In this document: positions 7,149 to 13,785 of the stretch, piece by piece
Layout of the letters: every line of letters starts with the position of its first letter
Position numbering within the stretch: the first letter of the stretch is position 1
IMG/VR virus record: IMGVR_UViG_3300030103_005395
Location: 1-28,716 of that record
From: a virus
DNA: 28,716 nucleotides
Direction: 5' to 3' (one strand)
Notes under the pieces: generated by a model
Told to the model about the DNA's origin: nothing
The model's input: the letters and a program-made list of their open reading frames with translations, nothing else
Database searches by the model: none
Program-made: the position numbers and the translations under genes

Positions 7149-8510
7149 TTATTCTGGATGCGACACTGAATGCTTTTTGACTAATTTTTTTATTTCTGGA
7201 AAATAAATAAAATTAAGTGAACTTTGTTCAAATAACTTTTTTAAATCATAAAGAGTTTCAACTAAGACTTCACCTGGTAAATTTAAACTTGTGTTAATCA
7301 ATAAAGGAACTTTTGTTATTTTGTAAAAAGACTTAATTAATTCATGGTACAATGGATTATCTTTATCAGACACAGTTTGTAATCTTGATTTATTATCAAT
7401 TGATATACCTGCTTCTAATTTTTTGTCATTCTTAATTTCATAGACATACATCATGTGTGGAGAATTATCAGAAATATCAAACCAATCAGTGCTTTGTTCT
7501 TCTAAAATAGAACATGCAAAAGGTCTAAACCATTCTCTTTTTTTTATTTTGTTTAGTTTATAATTAGCTTTCTTATCCATTGGATTCATAAGCAATGATC
7601 TATTACCTAATCCTCTTTGACCTTGCTCACTTCTTGACTGAAAAATAGCTACAGGTTCTTTTACTAAAATCTCAGCCACGTCAGTGCTTTGAACATCTTC
7701 GACAGTATGATTAGAAAATATTTCCAAATCTAAACTTTGAGGTATGCCAAGATATATTTTATTGTTTCTAATGAAATTATTACAATACAGGTTAGCAGCT
7801 CCTAGGCTTATACCAAAATCACCATTGAAAGGATCACAAAATAATTTATTAAATTTTGTTTTTAATTTTGTATTGTACAAAACATTCTGAGCACATCCTC
7901 CTGTAAAAGTTAAATTTTGTTTTATGTTAAATCTGTGTATTAAATTATTCATCTTAGTCTCAAATCTATTTTGAACATTTCTTGGCAGCTCATGATGTAA
8001 ACTCCAGGCCATTGTCTTCCCACAATCAAAAGAACTTTCAAATTGTTCTGCTGTAAATAATTCATAGTCCATGCCTATGTTGTTTGATTCTGTTATTACA
8101 TGTTGTAAGTTTTTATCAAACAAGTAATAGCTTTCCTGCTCTCTACCATTTTGATAGTCTGCACCATTTCCATCACAAACTAAAATATTTTGATTGGAGC
8201 TCCAGGTTAAAGAACAATAAGCATGTAATAAATGATGATATTTATTACCATAATAAACTAAAGGTATGTTTTTTAATTTTTTAGAATTTTTAAATAAATT
8301 AATCCAAAGAGGTGTGCAATGATCAGTTAGATGACTAATGATTATTGTATCTATTTGTAACTTTTCTAACTCTGTAATTATTTCTTTTGTAGGAAAAGAA
8401 AAATGTTTAAATTTATTGTAACGATCTATTTGTGTATGAAAAATAATTTTATTATCTTCAACATAAGTTATGCTGCCATCATGTGAAGTATAAATAGATA
8501 AAATATTCAT
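7149..8510 (-). CDS. NodU-like carbamoyltransferase (second, divergent copy)
   Basis: This 453-aa protein belongs to the same family as the plus-strand copy but is clearly different. N-terminal domain: SHDGSI near the start, KYHHLLHAY (the HHxxHA metal site), VCDGNGAD, and TGGCAQN. C-terminal domain: GQRGLGNRSLLMNP, KKREWFRPFACS, LQTVS and LLINTSLNLPGE. The usual 'PRALGNRS' is changed to 'QRGLGNRS'. It is about 45 residues shorter than the first copy. It is transcribed from the minus strand and converges with the first copy. No Shine-Dalgarno sequence is visible before the ATG, and an intrinsic terminator lies just upstream, so it must have its own weak promoter or depend on read-through. The acceptor is unknown. 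Confidence 0.87.
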   Translation of the reverse strand: MNILSIYTSHDGSITYVEDNKIIFHTQIDRYNKFKHFSFPTKEIITELEKLQIDTIIISHLTDHCTPLWINLFKNSKKLKNIPLVYYGNKYHHLLHAYCSLTWSSNQNILVCDGNGADYQNGREQESYYLFDKNLQHVITESNNIGMDYELFTAEQFESSFDCGKTMAWSLHHELPRNVQNRFETKMNNLIHRFNIKQNLTFTGGCAQNVLYNTKLKTKFNKLFCDPFNGDFGISLGAANLYCNNFIRNNKIYLGIPQSLDLEIFSNHTVEDVQSTDVAEILVKEPVAIFQSRSEQGQRGLGNRSLLMNPMDKKANYKLNKIKKREWFRPFACSILEEQSTDWFDISDNSPHMMYVYEIKNDKKLEAGISIDNKSRLQTVSDKDNPLYHELIKSFYKITKVPLLINTSLNLPGEVLVETLYDLKKLFEQSSLNFIYFPEIKKLVKKHSVSHPE

Positions 8511-8551
8511 GCAGGTTAATTTAGAGACATAAGTAGCCTACAAAATATATG

Positions 8552-8581
8552 AAAAAAATAAAAAAGCTAGGTTAACTAGCT
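8552..8581 (-). terminator. Intrinsic terminator, minus strand
   Basis: Read on the minus strand, the stem AGCTAG-TTAAC-CTAGCT (6 bp, 5-base loop) is followed directly by TTTTTTATTTTTTTC. The TAA stop of the 62-aa gene lies in the loop. It would end the transcript of the small minus-strand genes before the second carbamoyltransferase gene. Confidence 0.7.
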
Positions 8582-8760
8582 ATATCAAAAAGACCTTTTT
8601 GTGCGTCTTCAACACTTTGATCATTAATCTTTGTTCTTAGATTTTTGATCTTGATATCGATCCACTTCATATCAGGTGTTACTCTGCCCTGAGTTAATGC
8701 CTGCGTTGCCCACTTGGACTCCAACTGAAGTTTCTCCGATATTAACTTTTGTAGTTGCAT
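8572..8760 (-). CDS. Small hypothetical protein (62 aa), overlapping its upstream neighbour by 89 bases
   Basis: I choose ATG 8760 because GAGGAGG lies nine bases upstream; a TTG six codons earlier is a weaker choice. The protein starts MQLQKLISEKLQLESKWATQ and contains VTPDMKWIDIKIKNLRTKIN, a helical, coiled-coil-like layout. The gene lies inside the 3' end of the 92-aa gene in a different frame, and its stop codon is in the terminator loop. No family is recognised. The strong ribosome binding site is the best evidence. Confidence 0.55.
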   Translation of the reverse strand: MQLQKLISEKLQLESKWATQALTQGRVTPDMKWIDIKIKNLRTKINDQSVEDAQKGLFDIAS

Positions 8761-8950
8761 CTCGGTCGACCTCCTCAAAGGTTAGAAATAAGATATCTGG
8801 ATTATGAAATCCAGGACCTTCACTTCCTGTTATAACTCCTGAGTCAACCTTTGTTGATAAATCCTCAAGAGCAGCTTTATCGTTCTTTGCCTCAAGCGTC
8901 TCATCAATATATATATTTTTATAGTTTACTTGGACGCGATATAGCTTCAT
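8672..8950 (-). CDS. Small hypothetical protein (92 aa)
   Basis: The protein begins MKLYRVQVNYKNIYIDETLE and looks like a small alternating beta/alpha protein up to about residue 65 (ILFLTFEEVDRDATTK). The final 25 residues (GETSVGVQVGNAG...) are glycine/serine-rich and read through the next gene. No Shine-Dalgarno sequence precedes the ATG, but a TTGCAT-18-TATAAT promoter ends five bases before it, so the message may be leaderless. Function unknown. The overlap with the 62-aa gene means that one of the two could have been mis-called, though both have start signals. Confidence 0.5.
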   Translation of the reverse strand: MKLYRVQVNYKNIYIDETLEAKNDKAALEDLSTKVDSGVITGSEGPGFHNPDILFLTFEEVDRDATTKVNIGETSVGVQVGNAGINSGQSNT

Positions 8951-8955
8951 ACATC

Positions 8956-8985
8956 ATTATATAACAAAATGTGATATAAATGCAA
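8956..8985 (-). promoter_or_regulatory. Sigma70-type promoter, minus strand (TTGCAT-18-TATAAT)
   Basis: On the minus strand TTGCAT (8985-8980) and a perfect TATAAT (8961-8956) are separated by 18 bases. The expected start of transcription falls on or next to the ATG at 8950, so a leaderless transcript of the 92-aa gene is predicted. Confidence 0.55.
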
Positions 8986-9216
8986 CTATGTGGAAGGTAG
9001 TTCTTTGCACTCAAATTTAATGGCTATTTTTTCCTTATTTATTCTCTCTAAGCCAATATAATCGTCATTTTTTAACAATTCAAAGGTTTGGCCAGATACT
9101 CGATAGCCTGCAATAGCACAATCATAATGGGTTGGATACATGTAAGAAGTGGTTTGGCTCTCAAAACACTTACCACTGAGTAAACTACAAATGTGTAAAA
9201 TTAATATGTATTTCAT
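8986..9216 (-). CDS. Small hypothetical protein with hydrophobic N-terminus (76 aa)
   Basis: The protein begins MKYILILHICSLLSGKCFES, a short hydrophobic stretch that may be a signal or anchor, followed by TSYMYPTHYDCAIAGY and a C-terminal KIAIKFECKELPST. The pattern of four to five cysteines with a final 'KFxCKE' recalls a family of small exported proteins seen in marine phages. This similarity is from memory and uncertain. It is the first gene of the minus-strand block, divergent from the plus-strand gene at 9321. No strong ribosome binding site is visible; a TATTAT box lies 14 bases upstream of the ATG. Confidence 0.6.
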   Translation of the reverse strand: MKYILILHICSLLSGKCFESQTTSYMYPTHYDCAIAGYRVSGQTFELLKNDDYIGLERINKEKIAIKFECKELPST

Positions 9217-9253
9217 CCTATATTTACCTATAATATCCCAACTTATTATTTAC

Positions 9254-9281
9254 TTGCATATCCCATTAAAATGATTATATG
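9254..9281 (+). promoter_or_regulatory. Candidate promoter TTGCAT-16-TATATG with ATCCCAT in the spacer
   Basis: TTGCAT (9254-9259) and TATATG (9276-9281) flank a 16-base spacer that begins ATCCCAT. The same ATCCCAT word occurs in the spacers of the promoters at 14666 and 14986. It lies in the divergent intergenic space before the plus-strand genes that run to the terminator at 11021. Confidence 0.5.
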
Positions 9282-9320
9282 TCAATTATGTTTTTTAAAT
9301 TAATTAACAAAGAGGTTATC

Positions 9321-9614
9321 ATGAAAAACAAAGAAGAGAAAGCTGCAATGACAGCTGCTGAAAAGCTTGGTGAAGCTTTGGTATTACACCCTGAATGGGA
9401 AGTTAAACCAAAGAGTGTTGCTATGACTCATGTCTTTTCAGTTACATTTAATGAGTCAACAAAAGAATTACATCTTGAGGTGAATGGTGAACATTACAGA
9501 ACTCTGAGATGTAAAGATATCCTAAGTGGAAAAATAAAATTTCACGAAGGTTTAAATGCAATGATTAGTAAATTTGATTTATGGAGGTTTGATGAGCCAA
9601 AGTCCAATAATTAA
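9321..9614 (+). CDS. Small hypothetical protein (97 aa)
   Basis: I take ATG 9321, preceded by AAGAGG five bases upstream, over an in-frame ATG 14 codons earlier. The protein starts MKNKEEKAAMTAAEKLGEAL with a charged helix; the middle HVFSVTFNESTKELHLEVNG looks like beta strands; the end is DLWRFDEPKSNN. No family is recognised. It follows the promoter at 9254 and overlaps the next gene by 23 bases. Expression together with the ParB-like gene downstream is likely. Confidence 0.6.
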   Translation: MKNKEEKAAMTAAEKLGEALVLHPEWEVKPKSVAMTHVFSVTFNESTKELHLEVNGEHYRTLRCKDILSGKIKFHEGLNAMISKFDLWRFDEPKSNN

Positions 9615-9870
9615 ATTAAAATCTGACTCAACTGTTTTAGGCAGTTGGGTAAGCAGAGTCGATAATATACTTAGTCAAGTACCAGTTATTACTGCAGGCA
9701 CTCATATGCCACTTGAATATTCAGATGATGAATTTCAACAAGCTATGAAGAAGCTGCAGCAGTGTGCAATGTACTTTGAAAACTTTCCGATTTATCCAAT
9801 TAATGAATCGATTGCTTCTAAGTTAATCTATGATCAACTACAGGGGGCTAATGACAAACCGGATTATTAG
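9592..9870 (+). CDS. Small hypothetical protein (92 aa)
   Basis: ATG 9592 is preceded by GGAGG four bases upstream, which supports this start inside the 3' end of the previous gene. The protein (MSQSPIIKLKSDSTVLGSWV...) contains the stretch SDDEFQQAMKKLQQCAMYFE, a likely helix, and ends with NESIASKLIYDQLQGANDKP. It has no transmembrane segment and no family I recognise. Its 3' end overlaps the tiny membrane gene at 9851. Confidence 0.6.
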   Translation: MSQSPIIKLKSDSTVLGSWVSRVDNILSQVPVITAGTHMPLEYSDDEFQQAMKKLQQCAMYFENFPIYPINESIASKLIYDQLQGANDKPDY

Positions 9871-9958
9871 TTTTTTGTTTTTGATTTCATTATTAGTAAT
9901 ACCACCAAAAATAATTTTATTAATCTTTGGTGCACTTACTTATGCAATATTGTTCTAA
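9851..9958 (+). CDS. Tiny two-span membrane protein (35 aa)
   Basis: ATG 9851 follows CAGGGGGCTA and lies within the last codons of the upstream gene. The protein is almost wholly hydrophobic: MTNRIISFLFLISLLVI, then PPK as a turn, then a second stretch ending YAILF. It looks like a two-helix hairpin in the inner membrane. Such peptides occur often in small phage operons. Function unknown. Confidence 0.45.
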   Translation: MTNRIISFLFLISLLVIPPKIILLIFGALTYAILF

Positions 9959-9973
9959 CCAAAGGAGGAAAAG

Positions 9974-10756
9974 ATGAACAATCAAATAAAAAATAAATAC
10001 TTTGAGACAACGGATTACTCAAAGTTTAAAAAGGCTAGAGGTAATAGACCTGTAGACGAAGCACATGTGGCACAATTAAAAAGATTGATTGCTGACAAGG
10101 ATTTATATGATCCAATACGTGTGAATAAAAATATGGAAGTGATAGATGGCCAACATACTTTACAAGCTAGAAAAGAACTAGACTTGAAAGTGCCATACAT
10201 CATAATCAATTCTGATGATCCACTTGATGTTGCAAGACTAAACACAGGTAGGAAGAATTGGTCCATGGAAGCATATCTAAACCATCACTGTGCAAGAAAC
10301 AAAATGGACTACAAGATATGTAGAAATAAAATGAACCAGTATGGCATCAATGTTGCAGAAGCAATTGTGTTACTTCTAAAACAATGTTCATTATGGAATC
10401 GTATATCAACTGATTTTAAGACAGGTCAATTTCAAATACCTGCAGGTGGTATCGAGAACTGTGATAGGATTGGAAGCCAACTGATGCATCTTAAAAAATA
10501 CTTTCTTGGTATGGATGATACAAAACGTAGATTAAAGAGATCTATGGTTATTGCATACATGATTGCTGAGAGATGCCCAGAGTTTGACTACAAAAGGTTT
10601 AGGTCAGCTTGTGCGTCTAAATCTTCATGGTTTCTGTCTGGGACTAGTACAAAAGACTATATTGTGATTATTGAACGTATTTACAATAGTGGTCGAAGTA
10701 AAAAGAAGATAAAACTTCTTGATTTCTTTGAGTCAAAAGAATATCAAGAGCATTAG
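9974..10756 (+). CDS. ParB/Srx-like domain protein
   Basis: The start is set by AAAGGAGG six bases before the ATG. Residues 25-75 match the N-terminal ParB/sulfiredoxin-like fold: NRPVDEAHVAQLKRLI, then DPIRVNKNMEVIDGQHTLQA with the DGQHT motif at 58-62. The rest (260 aa in total) lacks an obvious helix-turn-helix. The C-terminal half is basic and helical. Phage proteins of this group are either nucleases/NTP-binding or DNA-binding regulators; which applies here cannot be told. It is the largest gene of the 9.3-11.0 kb operon and is followed after nine bases by the 71-aa gene and the strong terminator. Confidence 0.78.
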   Translation: MNNQIKNKYFETTDYSKFKKARGNRPVDEAHVAQLKRLIADKDLYDPIRVNKNMEVIDGQHTLQARKELDLKVPYIIINSDDPLDVARLNTGRKNWSMEAYLNHHCARNKMDYKICRNKMNQYGINVAEAIVLLLKQCSLWNRISTDFKTGQFQIPAGGIENCDRIGSQLMHLKKYFLGMDDTKRRLKRSMVIAYMIAERCPEFDYKRFRSACASKSSWFLSGTSTKDYIVIIERIYNSGRSKKKIKLLDFFESKEYQEH

Positions 10757-10765
10757 GAGAAAATC

Positions 10766-10981
10766 ATGAACATCAATAAATGGAAGTCATGCGCAGTTGA
10801 TATCGATACCTACTGTATTATTAGAGCAATGGGACAACAAGGGTTTAGAAGACCTGGATCTATGATTGCCAAGATAGTTGATGATGAGGTAAAAAAGATA
10901 GCTAAAAAAGAGGGTAAAGCCTATCAATCAATGAAAGAGAATTTACTTTTGCAGGGCAAGAAGCTGCTGAATGGTAAGTAG
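10766..10981 (+). CDS. Small basic hypothetical protein (71 aa)
   Basis: TAGGAG seven bases upstream supports ATG 10766. The protein starts MNINKWKSCAVDIDTYCIIR and contains GFRRPGSMIAKIVDDEVKKI, then a lysine-rich helix. The RRPGSMI/KIVDDEV layout resembles a small ribbon-helix-helix or similar DNA-binding fold, but this is only an impression. It is the last gene before the intrinsic terminator at 11021. Confidence 0.65.
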   Translation: MNINKWKSCAVDIDTYCIIRAMGQQGFRRPGSMIAKIVDDEVKKIAKKEGKAYQSMKENLLLQGKKLLNGK

Positions 10982-11020
10982 ACCCGCAGGTTGGATGGTT
11001 AACCTTTAATCTGGGGTTGG

Positions 11021-11050
11021 AAAAAGGGCCGGGAGACTGGCCCTTTTTTA
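11021..11050 (+). terminator. Strong intrinsic terminator
   Basis: A perfect 10-bp stem AAAAAGGGCC / GGCCCTTTTT with an eight-base loop GGGAGACT runs into TTTTTT. It closes the operon that starts at 9321. This is the clearest rho-independent terminator in the window. Confidence 0.93.
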
Positions 11051-11052
11051 TG

Positions 11053-11079
11053 TTGCAATTAAGTCACAAATTTTATAAT
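11053..11079 (+). promoter_or_regulatory. Candidate promoter TTGCAA-15-TATAAT
   Basis: TTGCAA (11053-11058) and a perfect TATAAT (11074-11079) lie three bases after the terminator. The 15-base spacer is short; TAATAA two bases on gives 17. Transcription would start near 11086, leaving a leader of about 100 bases before the GTG at 11187. Confidence 0.5.
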
Positions 11080-11106
11080 AACAAATCATACGTATTCCTA
11101 AGCCTA

Positions 11107-11141
11107 GAATGAAAAGGTGAGGCTTTCAAAACACCTTATTC
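11107..11141 (+). other. Leader hairpin upstream of the 83-aa gene
   Basis: AAGGTG (11114-11119) can pair with CACCTT (11132-11137) around a 12-base loop, with GAAT/ATTC outside. It lies in the predicted 5' untranslated leader between the promoter at 11053 and the gene at 11187. A regulatory role is possible but not shown. Confidence 0.3.
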
Positions 11142-11186
11142 TCAATTAACAACGAAGGCTAATTTTAACTTTAAAAGGAGATATTA

Positions 11187-11438
11187 GTGGGTAAAGCTGT
11201 GAAAAAAAGCAGTGAAGAAGCATTAGACCAGGCGTTGGACAAGTTAGTTATGCTGTGTCCAAACAAGAAAACTTATGATGAGTTAACTAGTTTGATGTTT
11301 CAGTTGTATTGTGGAAATGACTATGGCTTAGGAAATTTCAGTTTATCTTTTCTCGACAAGATCGAGTCTAGATGGCAATCAGGCAGAAAGAAGATAGCTC
11401 AGGCTAAAGGTTTGAAGCTGGTTGTAAAAAATGTGTAG
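11187..11438 (+). CDS. Small hypothetical protein (83 aa), GTG start
   Basis: AAAAGGAG seven bases before GTG 11187 fixes the start. The protein (MGKAVKKSSEEALDQALDKL...) is helical. It contains PNKKTYDELTSLMFQLYCGN and a basic C-terminus KKIAQAKGLKLVVKN. No family is recognised. It is the first gene after the promoter at 11053 and has an unusually long leader with a possible hairpin. It is followed 45 bases later by a second small gene. Confidence 0.65.
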   Translation: MGKAVKKSSEEALDQALDKLVMLCPNKKTYDELTSLMFQLYCGNDYGLGNFSLSFLDKIESRWQSGRKKIAQAKGLKLVVKNV

Positions 11439-11482
11439 CCACGGTGTAATCCATAATCCATATCTTTTCCCGCATCGTGGTT

Positions 11483-11683
11483 ATGCAAATGGAAAAAAGT
11501 CCTAAAGGTTTAATTAATAAAACTATCGGGTTTGTTAAGTCGCTGCCAGGCGATGAAAAAACTACTTACATTGAAGAAATGTTAGATGACTATTATTTTG
11601 TAAGATCACAGAATTATCCTAAACCAACTATTAAGAAGTTTTATGAGTTATTCACCAAACTTGTTAAAAAATTTGGGCATTAA
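11483..11683 (+). CDS. Small hypothetical protein (66 aa)
   Basis: Start choice is uncertain: GTG 11477, ATG 11483 and ATG 11489 are in frame and none has a clear Shine-Dalgarno sequence. The protein includes KSPKGLINKTIGFVKSLPGD and PTIKKFYELFTKLVKKFGH, a basic, helical C-terminus. A 24-codon frame at 11431-11505 leads into it and could couple its translation. It overlaps the next gene by 41 bases. Function unknown. Confidence 0.5.
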   Translation: MQMEKSPKGLINKTIGFVKSLPGDEKTTYIEEMLDDYYFVRSQNYPKPTIKKFYELFTKLVKKFGH

Positions 11684-12062
11684 GTTAGCTATGGAGTTTG
11701 TAAAAGAAAACAGACCTCCTGAAGTTAGATTGTTTCAGGCTATATTATTACAAGCTTTTGAGGATTCTATGTCCGGTAGCGGGTTTAAGAGAGATACTTA
11801 TGCTAAGCAAGACTCCCATCAATGGTTTATAGATAACAGTGAAGATTTTCAGGAAATTTGTTGGAATGCAGATATGGACCCAGAATTAATTCGTGAAGAA
11901 TATTTAAAATTAATTAGAGGTGGAGTAGTTAAATTTAATAAGGTGCAAAGGTCATGGATTAATTATCGAGAGTATTACAGGTTATATAGGGCTGCTAAGA
12001 CTAAGGAGGAGAGAGCTGATATTAAGAAGAAAGTGTATTCAGATAAAGTCAGGATTAAATAG
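11643..12062 (+). CDS. Conserved-looking hypothetical phage protein (139 aa)
   Basis: The core RPPEVRLFQAILLQAFEDSM, the following SHQWFIDNSEDFQEICWNAD and DPELIREEYLKLI form a pattern I associate with a small protein common in marine phages ('AF-DA ... A--W----SEDF--VC--A'). The family is of unknown function; a helix-turn-helix-like DNA-binding role is possible. The start could also be ATG 11691 (MEFVKENRPPE). The C-terminus is basic with many K and R. It ends just before the hairpin at 12066, and closes this small operon. Confidence 0.62.
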   Translation: MSYSPNLLKNLGIKLAMEFVKENRPPEVRLFQAILLQAFEDSMSGSGFKRDTYAKQDSHQWFIDNSEDFQEICWNADMDPELIREEYLKLIRGGVVKFNKVQRSWINYREYYRLYRAAKTKEERADIKKKVYSDKVRIK

Positions 12063-12065
12063 TCA

Positions 12066-12104
12066 AGGGGGAGTAACTAAAGAGAGCTTAAATAGACTCC
12101 CCCT
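12066..12104 (+). terminator. Perfect 9-bp inverted repeat after the 139-aa gene
   Basis: AGGGGGAGT (12066-12074) and ACTCCCCCT (12096-12104) pair perfectly around a 21-base loop, three bases after the stop codon at 12062. No T-run follows directly; TCTTTTTT lies about 20 bases further. It may be a weak terminator or an RNA 3'-end stabiliser. Confidence 0.5.
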
Positions 12105-12140
12105 GGAGCTAATGAAATATTGATCTTTTTTAAGGACCAT

Positions 12141-12212
12141 ATGAAAAATATACCAGAATACCGGATACCGGACAATGGTAAAAATATTTACTATATAGAT
12201 ATCTCAGAGTAG
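12141..12212 (+). CDS. Possible micro-protein (23 aa)
   Basis: AAGGA lies four bases before the ATG, at usable spacing. The peptide begins MKNIPEYRIPDNG and ends YYIDISE. It contains tandem TACCGGA words at the DNA level. Only the ribosome binding site supports it, so it may not be a gene. Confidence 0.28.
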   Translation: MKNIPEYRIPDNGKNIYYIDISE

Positions 12213-12243
12213 TGAACAATAGAAAGCACCCCAGGGGGTAATA

Positions 12244-12351
12244 ATGGTGTATCTGATGTATCTAATCGATTATTATTCAATAATAGCAACACTTTTAGTC
12301 TATTTTAGTGGTGTATCTATGGTGTATCTATGGTGTATCTGGGATACACCA
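12244..12351 (+). repeat. Iteron-like 11-bp direct repeats ending in a hairpin
   Basis: The word ATGGTGTATCT occurs at 12244-12254, a shortened GATGTATCT follows at 12255-12263, and three head-to-tail copies lie at 12308-12318 (one mismatch), 12319-12329 and 12330-12340. The last copy pairs with GATACACCA (12343-12351), giving a perfect 9-bp stem with a 3-base loop. An 11-bp period puts all copies on the same DNA face. This could be a protein-binding array such as a replication origin or operator. The stretch 12063-12422 otherwise has no supported gene except the doubtful micro-protein. Confidence 0.7.
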
Positions 12352-12410
12352 GTCTTGCGGGAACGCAATCAGAAGTTTTTCAGGGAGTTTCTTTGTGATG
12401 AAATAATCTA

Positions 12411-12416
12411 TATAAT
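12411..12416 (+). promoter_or_regulatory. Candidate -10 box directly upstream of the basic protein gene
   Basis: A perfect TATAAT ends six bases before ATG 12423; there is no good -35 hexamer and no Shine-Dalgarno sequence. If used, the transcript would start at or next to the ATG, giving a leaderless message. Confidence 0.4.
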
Positions 12417-12422
12417 AAAAAT

Positions 12423-13181
12423 ATGCGTGGAATATTATTTAAAACTGTTAAAGAAGGATTTAGAAGACTTCATAAGCAACATAAGTCTGAGGTGGCTAGA
12501 TTGAAAAGATCTCCAAACACAGCTCCACCTGTTATTCCTATGTCATTAAAAAAAGCAGATTTCAAAAGAAAAATTAGAGGAACTAAATTTACGGGAGCTG
12601 CTGAATTTAAATCAACTCCAGGTTTGAAAAGAAGATTGATTGTAGGAATTGAAAAAGGTAGAAGAGAAAAAAAGAAATTAAGAAAACCAATAACTTATGG
12701 AAAAGCATTTGCATCTGATAAAAAAGGTAAAACACTACAGATACAACCACTTACATTTAAACAAAGAAAGCTTATGAAAAAAGAAATGGCTGAGTCAGCA
12801 AAAAATTTATATAAAAAAATGTTTTTAAGTAAAAAGAAAAAGGGTGGTTTGCAAAGAATTAAGAAAGTTAAAAAAGGATTAGAGAAAGCATCAGCATTGC
12901 ACGCAAAGCAAGCTCAATCTCTTGGTAAAGTTATTGATAAGAAAAAATTATTATTAGGTGGTTTACTTACTACAGGCATAAAAGGTGTAGCAAGAAAACT
13001 ATTTAAAAGTGGTACAAGAAAAACACAACAAATTGTAAAAGAGAGTGGTGGGTCTAGAGCTCATGCAAAAGCAGATGTTAAATCTGCTATTCGTAATGAT
13101 TTAAAATCACAACTAAGATCAAGTAATCTGATTAAAAGTAAAAAAAGAATGATAATCAGAGACATCAATAAATTAAGATAA
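12423..13181 (+). CDS. Highly basic protein (252 aa), possibly DNA-condensing or internal virion protein
   Basis: I do not recognise a family. The protein begins MRGILFKTVKEGFRRLHKQH and is rich in K and R along its whole length, with runs such as EKGRREKKKLRKP and SKKKKGGLQRIKKVKKG. It has one more hydrophobic part near residues 175-190 (LLLGGLLTTGIKG). The charge suggests nucleic-acid binding. It overlaps the terminase small subunit gene by one base (TAATGG), which places it at the start of the packaging region. Similar basic proteins lie at 18610, 24462 and 24956. Possible roles: DNA condensation in the capsid, an ejected protein, or a packaging accessory. Confidence 0.7.
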   Translation: MRGILFKTVKEGFRRLHKQHKSEVARLKRSPNTAPPVIPMSLKKADFKRKIRGTKFTGAAEFKSTPGLKRRLIVGIEKGRREKKKLRKPITYGKAFASDKKGKTLQIQPLTFKQRKLMKKEMAESAKNLYKKMFLSKKKKGGLQRIKKVKKGLEKASALHAKQAQSLGKVIDKKKLLLGGLLTTGIKGVARKLFKSGTRKTQQIVKESGGSRAHAKADVKSAIRNDLKSQLRSSNLIKSKKRMIIRDINKLR

Positions 13182-13702
13182 TGGGTGGGCTAACTAAAAA
13201 AGAGTTAAGAACTGAAAAGGATCTTACTCAAAAACAAAAAATGTTTGTAGAGATTATGGTGCAAGATCATGGTCAGATTACACAAGCAGAAGCTTTGAAG
13301 CGTGCAGGATATGATTGCAAAGATATTAACAGTGCAAGATCAACTGCATCACAATTATTAAACAGAAGAATAAATCCACATGTAGCAAAATACTACGACA
13401 AAAGGTTTGAACAAGAAGTAAAAAAATACGAGAGTGACAATCTCAGACGTTACAAAAGATTTGAAAGACTAGCAGATAAAGCCGAGAAGAAAGATCAATA
13501 CGCAGCAGCTATTAATGCTGAGTACAGATCTGGACAATTAGCCGGTGCTTTCATTGATAGAAAAGAAGTTAGAGTAACTGGACTGGAGGGTATGTCACGT
13601 GAGGAACTTGAAATCAAACTCAAGGAACTTTCAGAAAAAATCGATGGTCATAATGCAAAGACCATTGAATCTGAAGACGCAGTATTACTTAAAAAAAGCT
13701 AG
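13181..13702 (+). CDS. terS: Terminase small subunit
   Basis: The N-terminal part has the typical DNA-binding helix-turn-helix layout of small terminases: LTQKQKMFVEIMVQDHGQIT, then QAEALKRAGYD, ASQLLNRRINPHVAKYYDKR. A coiled-coil central part follows (residues 60-115), and the C-terminus has GLEGMSREELEIKLKELSEK. The length (173 aa) is usual. It recognises phage DNA and hands it to the large subunit. Unusually, the large subunit gene lies 3.4 kb downstream, with a nuclease gene and the cassette island between them. The start overlaps the preceding basic-protein gene by one base. Confidence 0.8.
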   Translation: MGGLTKKELRTEKDLTQKQKMFVEIMVQDHGQITQAEALKRAGYDCKDINSARSTASQLLNRRINPHVAKYYDKRFEQEVKKYESDNLRRYKRFERLADKAEKKDQYAAAINAEYRSGQLAGAFIDRKEVRVTGLEGMSREELEIKLKELSEKIDGHNAKTIESEDAVLLKKS

Positions 13703-13785
13703 CTGGTCAGAGTGGATCAAAGTTTTTAACTGTGTACATAATCCTACAATGTTTACTTCAGTCGGTGTAATTGAGGTCAAAATAC

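Noticed and set aside
7110-7185. Possible attachment site or tRNA 3' end in the G+C-richer stretch between the convergent genes
   Set aside because: No tRNA T-arm, acceptor stem or direct repeat could be recognised, and no integrase gene is in the window.
11431-11505. 24-codon frame MCSHGVIHNPYLFPHRGYAN... before the 66-aa gene
   Set aside because: No Shine-Dalgarno sequence and very short; it may couple translation of the next gene, but I cannot support it as a gene.
12244-12504. Plus-strand frame of 86 codons
   Set aside because: Its first half is the translated repeat array (MVYL repeated), it runs through a TATAAT box and overlaps the start of the basic protein in another frame. It has only a poor ribosome binding site.
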